DNA of 64,000 bases, taken from NCBI RefSeq assembly GCF_003001935.1, contig NZ_PVNG01000012.1, forward strand, positions 299,979 to 363,978, given 5' to 3'. Positions 1 to 8,448 of this stretch are shown in pieces. The translations under genes and the position numbers were made by a program. The notes below the pieces were generated by a model that ran no database searches, was not told the DNA's origin, and worked only from the letters and a program-made list of their open reading frames with translations. This DNA is from Nonomuraea fuscirosea (GTDB lineage Bacteria > Actinomycetota > Actinomycetes > Streptosporangiales > Streptosporangiaceae). Each line of letters opens with the position of its first letter. Positions within the stretch are counted from its first letter, which is position 1.

Positions 1-21
1 CTCGCCGAGCGCGCGCCGGGT

Positions 22-1146
22 TCACTCCGACAGGCGTCGCAGCCGTTCGACCGCGTCGCCGAACTCGGCGATCATCTCGTAGACCACGTCCCTGGCCGGC
101 CGGACCCGGTCGAGCTGGCCCACGACCTGCCCCACGAAGTAGTTGGCCAGCTCCAGCGCCCCAGGCTCGCCCTTCTCCGCCGCCGCCACGATGCGCCCCA
201 TCGCGCCCTCGGCCAGCAGCATCTGCAGCGGCATCCCGAGCGGTCCAGGGCTCTCCTGCCCGGCGTCCCACTCCTCGGTCCAAGCCGACTTGAGCTGCCG
301 GGCCGGCTTGCCCGTACGGGAGCGGGACCGGACGGTGTCCAGGGACGAGGCCGCCAGCATCTTCTGCTTGACCGCGGGCGACGTCTCCGCCTCCTCGGTC
401 GTGAGCCAGACGGAGCCGCACCACACGCCCTCGGCCCCGAGCGCCATGGCGGCGGCCATCTGCCGTCCCGACGCGATCCCGCCCGCGGCCAGCACCGGGA
501 TCGGGCCGACCGCGTCCACGACCTGCGGCACCAGCACCAGCGTGGAGATCTCGCCGGTGTGCCCGCCCGCCTCGGTGCCCTGCGCCACGATGAGGTCGGC
601 GCCGGCGGCCACCTGCCTGCGGGCGTGCTCGACGGTGCCGACCAGCGCGGCCACCGGCACGCCCGCCTCCCTGGCCCTGGACACCATCTCGGGCGGGGGC
701 GGCCCGAGCGCGCTGGCGATCAGGCCGATGCGATGCTTGAGCGCCACGTCGATCAGCCCCGTCGCGCCGGACGCGGTCACCCGCCGGCCGATCTCGTCGG
801 CCACCGGCGTCATCGGCCGGCCGGGCGCGCTGACGCCGTACTTGGCCAGCAGGTGCGTGACGAAGTCCCGGTGCCGGTCGGGCACGGCGTCCATGAGGTG
901 CACGCGCCGGTCGTGGGCCGAGGGGTCGACCTTGCCCGGCACGAGCACGTCCACGCCGTACGGCCGGCCGCCCACCTGCCCGTCCAGCCAGGTCAGCTCC
1001 GTGTCGAGCTGGTCGGGCGAGTACGCGACCGCCCCCAGCACCCCGAAGCCGCCCGCGTTGGTGACGGCGGCCACCACGTCACGGCAGTGGCTGAAGGCGA
1101 ACAACGGGAACTCGATGCCTAAACGCTCGCAAATGGCGGTCCGCAT
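22..1146 (-). CDS. Nitronate monooxygenase-family FMN enzyme
   Basis: A 374-residue TIM-barrel flavoprotein of the nitronate monooxygenase / 2-nitropropane dioxygenase family. Family members oxidise alkyl nitronates such as propionate-3-nitronate, a respiratory toxin, to carbonyl compounds. Visible signatures are the N-terminal AGGFGVLGA loop (31-39), the AQGTEAGGHTG segment (188-198) that carries the usual catalytic His (H196), the phosphate-binding VLAAGGIASG (218-227) and GAEGVWCGS (237-245). The length is normal for the class and the ATG at 1146 begins the expected first beta strand (IEFPLFAFSH). It stands alone on the reverse strand, and a repeat tract separates it from the acyltransferase upstream. 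The substrate cannot be read from sequence. Some relatives act as enoyl-ACP reductases or other FMN oxidoreductases. Confidence 0.85.
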   Translation of the reverse strand: MRTAICERLGIEFPLFAFSHCRDVVAAVTNAGGFGVLGAVAYSPDQLDTELTWLDGQVGGRPYGVDVLVPGKVDPSAHDRRVHLMDAVPDRHRDFVTHLLAKYGVSAPGRPMTPVADEIGRRVTASGATGLIDVALKHRIGLIASALGPPPPEMVSRAREAGVPVAALVGTVEHARRQVAAGADLIVAQGTEAGGHTGEISTLVLVPQVVDAVGPIPVLAAGGIASGRQMAAAMALGAEGVWCGSVWLTTEEAETSPAVKQKMLAASSLDTVRSRSRTGKPARQLKSAWTEEWDAGQESPGPLGMPLQMLLAEGAMGRIVAAAEKGEPGALELANYFVGQVVGQLDRVRPARDVVYEMIAEFGDAVERLRRLSE

Positions 1147-1196
1147 GCCCCCGACGCTAACGGTCAGAACCTTGTTCGGTCCATCCCCGCGCGGGT

Positions 1197-1282
1197 TCTC
1201 ATGCGGTCGCGTCCGCGGGATCTCGTACGGTCGCGGGGTCTCGTACGGTCGCGTCCAGGAACGCTCATGTGGTCGCGTCCAG
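1197..1282. repeat. Degenerate tandem repeat, about 18-25 bp unit
   Basis: Four imperfect copies share the core TCTCGTACGGTCGCG and begin near 1197, 1221, 1239 and 1264. The last copy contains the reverse-strand stop codon (1265-1267) of the neighbouring acyltransferase. The rest fills the gap towards the nitronate monooxygenase start. I see no gene here. Confidence 0.7.
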
Positions 1283-1909
1283 TGTGATGGGCGCGTGCCA
1301 GCCCCGCTCCGGCGTGTAGCCGCGGACCCGCCTGGCCGGCACGCCGGCGACCACGCTGTGGTCGGGGAACTCGCCGCGCACCACCGCGCCGCCCGCCACC
1401 ACGCACTGCCGGCCCAGCGTGGTGCCCGGCAGGATGATCGCCCCCGCGCCCAGCCACGAGCCGGAGCCGATCGAGACCGGGCTGTTGCGCGGCCACTGCC
1501 GCCCGATCGGGATGTCGGGGTCGTCGTAGACGTGGTTCTGGTCGGTGATGTACACGTACGGGCCGGTGAAGACGTCGTCGCCGATGTCGATCGACTGGTG
1601 CGCCACGATGTGCGTGCCCCTGCCGATCGAGCAGCTCCCGCCGATGCGCAGGATCGAGTCGGGGCCGAGGTCGGGGCCCGGCATCATGCCGCAGGAGATA
1701 GACACCCGCTCGCCGATGAGCGTGTGGTCGCCGATCTCGATCCACCGCTCGCCGAAGATCGCGCCGGGCGGGAAGGCGATGCTGACGCCGTCGCCGAGGC
1801 GGCGGAACCGGTAGCCGGATGGAGTGGCCGGAGTGATCTCGCCGGCCCGGCGGATCGCCCGGTAGGCGCGGTGTACAAAAGCGCCCAAAGCCCGGCGTAC
1901 AAGTGACAT
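1265..1909 (-). CDS. Left-handed beta-helix (hexapeptide repeat) acyltransferase
   Basis: A 214-residue protein built of hexapeptide repeats ([LIV]-G-x4): for example IGDHTLIGERVSI, IGGSCSIGRGTHI, IGSGSWLGAGAIIL and TLGRQCVVAGGAVV. It ends in the hallmark VVAGVPARRVRG tail of the maltose/galactoside/NodL/WcaF-type O-acetyltransferases. These are CoA-dependent transferases that work as trimers on sugars or cell-envelope precursors. The start is placed at ATG 1909. A TTG at 1918 is in frame, but neither has a clear ribosome-binding site. The gene is divergent from pyrG across about 70 bp. The acceptor substrate is unknown, and no polysaccharide cluster surrounds it. Confidence 0.75.
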   Translation of the reverse strand: MSLVRRALGAFVHRAYRAIRRAGEITPATPSGYRFRRLGDGVSIAFPPGAIFGERWIEIGDHTLIGERVSISCGMMPGPDLGPDSILRIGGSCSIGRGTHIVAHQSIDIGDDVFTGPYVYITDQNHVYDDPDIPIGRQWPRNSPVSIGSGSWLGAGAIILPGTTLGRQCVVAGGAVVRGEFPDHSVVAGVPARRVRGYTPERGWHAPITLDATT

Positions 1910-1981
1910 AGGGACCAAAGTTACCCGCTAGGTCATGCCGTTAGGGCATGTGAGGGGCGTTGTTTGATATCCTGAGAGCCC

Positions 1982-3678
<1,697 letters not shown>

Positions 3679-3688
<10 letters not shown>

Positions 3689-3796
3689 ACGGCGCCGGGG
3701 CGGAGGGCTCCGGTCCGTACGACGGCTCCGGTCCGTACGACGGCGAGGGCGGGGGTCGGTACGACCGCGAGGGCGAGGGTCCGTACGACGGCGGCG
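3679..3796. repeat. GTACGAC repeats at the pyrG-Nudix junction
   Basis: Four to five imperfect copies of GGTCCGTACGACGGC (18-30 bp spacing) run from the pyrG stop codon to just before the Nudix ATG. The pyrG terminus itself (GGTCCGTGAACGGC) looks like the first copy. Read in the Nudix frame from a GTG at 3685, which overlaps the pyrG stop, they encode Gly-Pro-Tyr-Asp-Gly repeats. Confidence 0.65.
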
Positions 3797-3834
3797 GCGC
3801 GCCGGCCGCGCCGCGGCGGGAGCGGAGCGCGACC

Positions 3835-4443
3835 ATGATCGCGGACACGCCCGAGTCGTGGGAAGTCGTCGAATCGAGACCGCGCTTCAAGGGTCACGTC
3901 ATCGAGGTCGTCACCGACACCGTCAGGATGCCCCGCGACGAGGTCGCCGACCGCGACTACGTCGTGCACCCCGGCGCGGTGGCGGTGCTCGCCCTCGACG
4001 AGCACGACCGCGTCCTGATGATCAGGCAGTACCGCCATCCCACCCGCCGGCTGATGTGGGAGCTGCCCGCCGGTCTGCGCGACGTGGAAGGCGAACCGCT
4101 GGTCGACACCGCCGCCCGCGAGCTCGCCGAGGAGGCCGGCTACCGGGCCGGCGTCTGGCACACGCTGGTCGACCTGCGCTCCTCGCCCGGCATGAGCGAC
4201 GAGCGGATCAGGGTGTTCCTGGCCCGCGAGCTGACCAAGATCCCCGACGAGGAGAACGGCTTCGTGCACCGGCACGAGGAGATCGACATGCCGGTCGAAT
4301 GGGTGCATCTCGCCGACGCCGTCGAGAAGGCGCTCATGGGAATGATCCACAATTCCCCGGCCGTGGCCGGTATCCTCGCCGCATATGCGGCTTCGGTCGA
4401 GGGGTACTCCTTGTTGCGCCCCGCCGACGCCCCGGAGGCGTGA
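3835..4443 (+). CDS. Nudix hydrolase, ADP-ribose pyrophosphatase type (Rv1700-like)
   Basis: A 202-residue Nudix hydrolase predicted to split ADP-ribose (or similar NDP-sugars) into AMP and ribose 5-phosphate. The Nudix box lies at about residues 80-102 (GLRDVEGEP, then RELAEEAGY). It has one residue more than the canonical G-x5-E spacing, as I recall for the mycobacterial Rv1700 class. The preceding RQYRHPTRRLMWELPAG is typical of ADPRases. I chose ATG 3835, which has a GGAG about 8 nt upstream and gives a normal length. The alternative GTG 3685 overlaps the pyrG stop (GTGA) and would add 50 repetitive Gly/Tyr/Asp residues. It sits between pyrG and xerD, as in mycobacteria, and is probably co-transcribed with them. 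Confidence 0.9.
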   Translation: MIADTPESWEVVESRPRFKGHVIEVVTDTVRMPRDEVADRDYVVHPGAVAVLALDEHDRVLMIRQYRHPTRRLMWELPAGLRDVEGEPLVDTAARELAEEAGYRAGVWHTLVDLRSSPGMSDERIRVFLARELTKIPDEENGFVHRHEEIDMPVEWVHLADAVEKALMGMIHNSPAVAGILAAYAASVEGYSLLRPADAPEA

Positions 4444-4458
4444 CGGAAGGACCAGTTC

Positions 4459-5364
4459 GTGGAGGCGGTGCTCTCCAGCTACCTCGCCCACCTCGCGGTG
4501 GAACGGGGCCTGGCTGCCAACACGCTCGCGTCCTACCGGCGTGACCTGCGCCGCTACTTCGAGCACCTCCAGGCGCGGGGCCGCCTGGAGCTGGGCGAGG
4601 TGGGGGAGGCCGACGTGCTGGCCTTCCTCGCCGCGCTGCGCGAGGGTGACGGCGAGCACCCCGCGCTCGTGGCCAGCTCCGCCGCCCGCGCCGTCTCCGC
4701 CGTGCGCGGCCTGCACCGCTTCGCCCTGCGCGAAGGCGTGACCGCCCACGACCCCGCCCACGAGGTACGCCCGCCGCGCCAGCTCCGCCGGCTGCCCAAG
4801 GCCATCGCCGTCGACGAGGTCGAACGCCTCATCGCCGCCTCGGGCCCCGACGGCGCCCCGCTCACCCTGCGCAACCGCGCCCTGCTCGAAGTCCTGTACG
4901 GCACCGGCGCCCGCATCTCCGAGGCCGTCGGGCTGGCCGTGGACGACCTGGAGGACGACCAGGTACGGCTGCGCGGGAAGGGCGGGCGTACCAGAGTGGT
5001 GCCCTTGGGGCGCTATGCCCGCTCAGCCCTGGACGCCTACCTCGTACGGGCCCGTCCCGGTCTCCTGGCCCACGGCCGCGGCACCCCCGGGGTCTTCCTC
5101 AACGCCCGCGGCGGGCGGCTGACCAGGCAGGGAGCCTGGGAAGTGCTTCAGGCCGCCGCCGAACGCGCCGGACTCGACCGGATAAGTCCCCACGTACTCC
5201 GCCATTCCTTTGCAACTCACCTTTTGGACGGCGGCGCGGACGTTAGGGTGGTACAGGAGTTGCTCGGCCACGCCTCTGTGACGACCACCCAGGTCTACAC
5301 GCTGGTCACGGTCGACAAGCTCCGCGAGGTGTACGCGGCCGCGCATCCGCGTGCCCGTCAGTGA
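4459..5364 (+). CDS. xerD: Site-specific tyrosine recombinase XerD
   Basis: A 301-residue tyrosine recombinase that resolves chromosome dimers at dif with its partner XerC and FtsK. Residues 1-90 form the SAM-like core-binding domain. All catalytic residues are visible in the C-terminal domain: R152 (GTGARISE), K174 (RGKGGRTR), H245 and R248 (HVLRHS), H271 (GHASV) and the nucleophile Y280. The GTG start lies 15 bp after the Nudix stop. Genomic position next to parA-scpA-scpB groups it with chromosome segregation and organisation genes, arguing for the housekeeping enzyme rather than a phage integrase. No dif-like site was recognised nearby. Confidence 0.95.
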   Translation: MEAVLSSYLAHLAVERGLAANTLASYRRDLRRYFEHLQARGRLELGEVGEADVLAFLAALREGDGEHPALVASSAARAVSAVRGLHRFALREGVTAHDPAHEVRPPRQLRRLPKAIAVDEVERLIAASGPDGAPLTLRNRALLEVLYGTGARISEAVGLAVDDLEDDQVRLRGKGGRTRVVPLGRYARSALDAYLVRARPGLLAHGRGTPGVFLNARGGRLTRQGAWEVLQAAAERAGLDRISPHVLRHSFATHLLDGGADVRVVQELLGHASVTTTQVYTLVTVDKLREVYAAAHPRARQ

Positions 5365-5406
5365 TCTATAGTCTTTTGACACGTGCGCCACCCTCGGCGT
5401 GCCGCC

Positions 5407-5436
5407 TTGCCGCGTTAAGTGGTGACGCCATAGTGT
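5407..5436 (+). promoter_or_regulatory. Candidate promoter for parA-scpA-scpB-rluB
   Basis: TTGCCG (5407-5412), an 18-bp spacer and TAGTGT (5431-5436) lie in the 117-bp gap before parA. The match to the vegetative consensus is partial. A TTGACA at 5376-5381 lacks a properly spaced -10. Starting here would give a short leader ending in the GGGAGG ribosome-binding site at 5467-5472. Confidence 0.35.
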
Positions 5437-5481
5437 CCGTCCGGACGGTCCGGTTCGGGATCGTCAGGGAGGTTCGAGCTG

Positions 5482-6423
5482 GTGACTGTGACGACCAAGG
5501 GTTCGACCCCGGGGACCCCCGACAACCCCTGGGGCGACACGAAGACCAACGCGCCTTCCAACGGCGTCAACCTGGGCCCCACGCAGCGGCCCAGACCCGT
5601 GTTCCCCGAGCCGGTGCCGCCGGCGGTGCACGGCCCGGCGCGCGTGGTCGCGATGGTCAACCAGAAGGGTGGCGTCGGCAAGACCACGACCACCATCAAC
5701 CTGGGTGCCGCCCTGGTCGAATGCGGTCTCAAGGTGCTGCTCGTCGACTTCGACCCGCAGGGGGCGCTGTCGGTCGGCCTGGGCATCAACCCGCTCCAGC
5801 TCGACCTGACCGTCTACAACCTGCTCATGGAACGCGGCGTCACCGCCGAGGACGTGCTGCTCGAAACCGGCGTCGAGGGGCTCGACCTGCTGCCGAGCAA
5901 CATCGACCTGTCCGCCGCCGAAGTCCAGCTCGTCACCGAGGTGGCCCGCGAGCAGGTGCTCGGGCGCGTGATCAAGCCGCTGCTGCCGCACTACGACGTG
6001 TGCCTCATCGACTGCCAGCCCTCGCTGGGCCTGCTCACCATCAACGCGCTGACCTGCGCGCACGGCGTGATGGTGCCGCTGGAGTGCGAGTTCTTCGCCC
6101 TGCGCGGCGTGGCGCTGCTCATGGACACCATCTCCAAGGTGCAGGAGCGGCTCAACGAGGACCTCGAGATCGAGGGCCTGCTCGCCACCATGTACGACGC
6201 CCGCACCCTCCATGGGCGCGAGGTGCTGGCCCGGGTGGTGGAGGCGTTCGGCGACAAGGTGTTCCACACCGTCATCAACCGCACCGTGCGCTTCCCGGAC
6301 GCCACCGTGGCCGGCGAGCCCATCACCACGTTCGACCCGTCGTCCCTCGGCGCCAACGCCTACCGTGAGCTGGCCCGCGAGGTGCTCTCGCGCTGGCCGG
6401 CGCCTGCCACAATGGCCAGGTGA
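5482..6423 (+). CDS. ParA/Soj-family ATPase
   Basis: A 313-residue Walker-type P-loop ATPase of the ParA/MinD superfamily. After a Pro-rich tail of about 50 residues comes the deviant Walker A KGGVGKT (62-68, with both lysines), then VDFDPQGALS and the Walker B stretch VCLIDCQPS. This is the Rv1708-type ParA that precedes scpA-scpB in actinobacteria. It is not the oriC-proximal parA, since no parB follows. Its likely role is cooperation with the Scp/SMC condensin in chromosome organisation, inferred from context. A GGGAGG 9 nt upstream supports GTG 5482. Its stop overlaps the scpA start by 4 bp (GTGA), which suggests translational coupling. Confidence 0.9.
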   Translation: MTVTTKGSTPGTPDNPWGDTKTNAPSNGVNLGPTQRPRPVFPEPVPPAVHGPARVVAMVNQKGGVGKTTTTINLGAALVECGLKVLLVDFDPQGALSVGLGINPLQLDLTVYNLLMERGVTAEDVLLETGVEGLDLLPSNIDLSAAEVQLVTEVAREQVLGRVIKPLLPHYDVCLIDCQPSLGLLTINALTCAHGVMVPLECEFFALRGVALLMDTISKVQERLNEDLEIEGLLATMYDARTLHGREVLARVVEAFGDKVFHTVINRTVRFPDATVAGEPITTFDPSSLGANAYRELAREVLSRWPAPATMAR

Positions 6424-7238
6424 CCGAAGAGCAGAGCACACCTGGAGGCTTCCAGGTCCACCTGGACGTCTTCGAGGGCCCGTTCGATCTGCTCCTCGGC
6501 CTCATCGCCAAACACAAGCTGGACATCACCGAGGTCTCGCTCTCCAAGGTCACCGACGAGTTCATCGCCTACATCCGGGCCAAGGGGCCCGAGTGGGACC
6601 TCGACCAGACCAGCCACTTCCTGCTGGTGGCGGCCACCCTGCTCGACCTCAAGGCGGCCAGGCTGCTGCCGTCGGGCGAGGTCGAGGACGAGGAGGACCT
6701 GGCGCTGCTGGAGGCCAGGGACCTGCTGTTCGCCCGGCTGCTGCAGTACAAGGCGTACAAGGAAGTGGCCAAGATCTTCGCCGGGCGGATGGCGGCCGAG
6801 GCGCTGCGCTTCCCGCGTACCGTGCCGATGGAGGAGCAGTTCGCCAACCTGCTGCCCGAGCTGATCCTCGGCATCGGGCCCGAGCAGCTGGCCAGGATCG
6901 CCGCCAGGGCCTTCACCCCGAAACTGCCGCCGACCGTCAACGTCGGGCACATCTACCAGCCGCTGGCCAGCGTCAAGGAGCAGGCGGCGATCCTCGTCAT
7001 GCACCTGCGCCGGCTCCGGCAGGCCACCTTCCGGGCGCTGACGTCCGACTGCGAGGGCACGTTCGAGGTCATCGCGCGGTTCCTGGCCGTGCTGGAGCTG
7101 TTCCGGGAGTCGGCGGTGACGTTCGAGCAGGTGGAGCCGCTCGGCGATCTGCACGTGACCTGGACGGGGACGGACGACGGGGACGTGGCGGTGGGCGACG
7201 ACTACGAGGAATCCGCGGAGAGACCATCGAATGACTGA
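6420..7238 (+). CDS. scpA: Segregation and condensation protein A
   Basis: A 272-residue kleisin that bridges SMC heads and recruits ScpB in the bacterial condensin complex. The N-terminal segment FQVHLDVFEGPFDLLLGLIAKHKLDI is the classic ScpA SMC-neck-binding helix region. A helical middle follows, then the C-terminal winged helix (LRQATFRALTSDCEG and onward) that contacts the SMC head. The tail is acidic. The GTG start overlaps the parA stop, and the scpA stop overlaps the scpB ATG by 8 bp, so parA-scpA-scpB-rluB reads as one coupled operon. Length is typical for actinobacteria. Confidence 0.95.
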   Translation: MTEEQSTPGGFQVHLDVFEGPFDLLLGLIAKHKLDITEVSLSKVTDEFIAYIRAKGPEWDLDQTSHFLLVAATLLDLKAARLLPSGEVEDEEDLALLEARDLLFARLLQYKAYKEVAKIFAGRMAAEALRFPRTVPMEEQFANLLPELILGIGPEQLARIAARAFTPKLPPTVNVGHIYQPLASVKEQAAILVMHLRRLRQATFRALTSDCEGTFEVIARFLAVLELFRESAVTFEQVEPLGDLHVTWTGTDDGDVAVGDDYEESAERPSND

Positions 7239-8448
7239 CGACAACCCCCTGCCCAACCCGCGCAGGTCACCCGACTCCGATCCGCCGCTGCCCGCCTGGA
7301 TGACCCTGCCCGGCTCCCTCGTGCAACCGGGCGCGCCCGCGGTGGAGGAGACCTCCACCGCCCCCGACCCGGCACGGCCTGCCACGGCTCCCGCCGAGGA
7401 CACCGCGTCCGTCGCGGAGACCACGACGGACTCGGGGCCTCAGGAGGCCGGGACGGACTCCGACTCCGGCTCCGAGGGGGGCGTGCCGAGCCTCGGCGCT
7501 TGGGACGGCGCGACGTCCGAGGAGGCCACGGAGGATTCCCGGCTCGCGGATGCCGTGGTGGCGGAGCCGGATGCGGCGGACGAGCCGACGGGCGATGCCG
7601 AGCCTGCGGCGGTTGCGGTGGAGCAGGGTGCGCCGAAGTCGGATGGGCCGGAGCCGGACGTGGCGGGATCTGGCGCCTCGAAATCCGGTGCGGCAGAGCA
7701 GGGTGAGCCGGAGCCTGGCGTGGTGGAGCACGGTGGGCCGGAGTCCGGTGTGGTGGAGCGAGGTGGGCCGGAGTCCGGTGTGGTGGAGGCCAGTGGGCTG
7801 GGGCCGGAGGTGGCGGGGTTCGGGGGGCCGGGGGCTGGTGCGCCGGGGCGGAGTGGGCTGGGGCCGGATGTGGTGGAGCAGGCTGCGGAGGGGGGATCGG
7901 AGGGTGGGCCGACGCTTGCGGCGGCGTTGGAGGCTATCCTTCTTGTAGTCGACGAGCCCGTCGCCGAGGTGACCCTCGCGCAGGTGCTGGAGCGGCCCAC
8001 ACACGAGGTGGGTGCCGCTCTGCGTGGCCTGGCCGCGGAATACACCGCGTCGGGGCGGGGTTTCGACTTGCGAGAGGTCGCGGGCGGCTGGCGCTTCTAC
8101 ACCCGTGCCGACTGCGCGCAGCTGGTCGAGCGGTTCGTACGCGACGGCCAGCAGTCGCGGCTGACCCAGGCCGCGTTGGAGACACTAGCGGTCGTGGCCT
8201 ACCGGCAACCGGTGAGCCGCGCCCGAGTCGCCGCCGTGCGCGGCGTCAACAGCGACGGCGTCATGCGGACGCTCGTCGCCAGGGGACTGGTCGAAGAGGC
8301 CGGCTCCGACCCGGAGAGCCAGGCAGTGCTCTACCGGACAAGCTCATACTTCCTTGAACGTCTGGGACTGCGGGACCTGAGCGAGCTTCCCGAGCTCGCG
8401 CCCTTCCTTCCCGACGACTTGGAGAATCTCGAGGAGACGACAAAGTGA
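7231..8448 (+). CDS. scpB: Segregation and condensation protein B with long disordered N-terminus
   Basis: A 405-residue protein. Only the last 180 or so residues (from LAAALEAILLVVDEPV, about residue 229) are the ScpB tandem winged-helix dimer that embraces ScpA in the SMC condensin. Conserved blocks are ALETLAVVAYRQPVSRARVAAVRGV and SDGVMRTLVARGLVEE. The first 225 or so residues are Asp/Glu/Pro/Ala/Gly-rich low-complexity sequence with near-perfect repeats of GGPESGVVE (about residues 165-190). This roughly doubles the usual family size of 180-250 residues. ATG 7231 is the start coupled to scpA, and no strong internal start with a ribosome-binding site stood out. The extension is probably unstructured and acidic. 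Confidence 0.92.
   Translation: MTDDNPLPNPRRSPDSDPPLPAWMTLPGSLVQPGAPAVEETSTAPDPARPATAPAEDTASVAETTTDSGPQEAGTDSDSGSEGGVPSLGAWDGATSEEATEDSRLADAVVAEPDAADEPTGDAEPAAVAVEQGAPKSDGPEPDVAGSGASKSGAAEQGEPEPGVVEHGGPESGVVERGGPESGVVEASGLGPEVAGFGGPGAGAPGRSGLGPDVVEQAAEGGSEGGPTLAAALEAILLVVDEPVAEVTLAQVLERPTHEVGAALRGLAAEYTASGRGFDLREVAGGWRFYTRADCAQLVERFVRDGQQSRLTQAALETLAVVAYRQPVSRARVAAVRGVNSDGVMRTLVARGLVEEAGSDPESQAVLYRTSSYFLERLGLRDLSELPELAPFLPDDLENLEETTK

Noticed and set aside
5365..5481. dif site or partition site near xerD and parA
   Set aside because: No 28-bp dif-like imperfect palindrome and no parS-like GTTTCACGTGAAAC sequence seen.
5482..6423. Replication-origin parA with parB
   Set aside because: The following genes are scpA and scpB, not parB, and no dnaA/gidB context exists.
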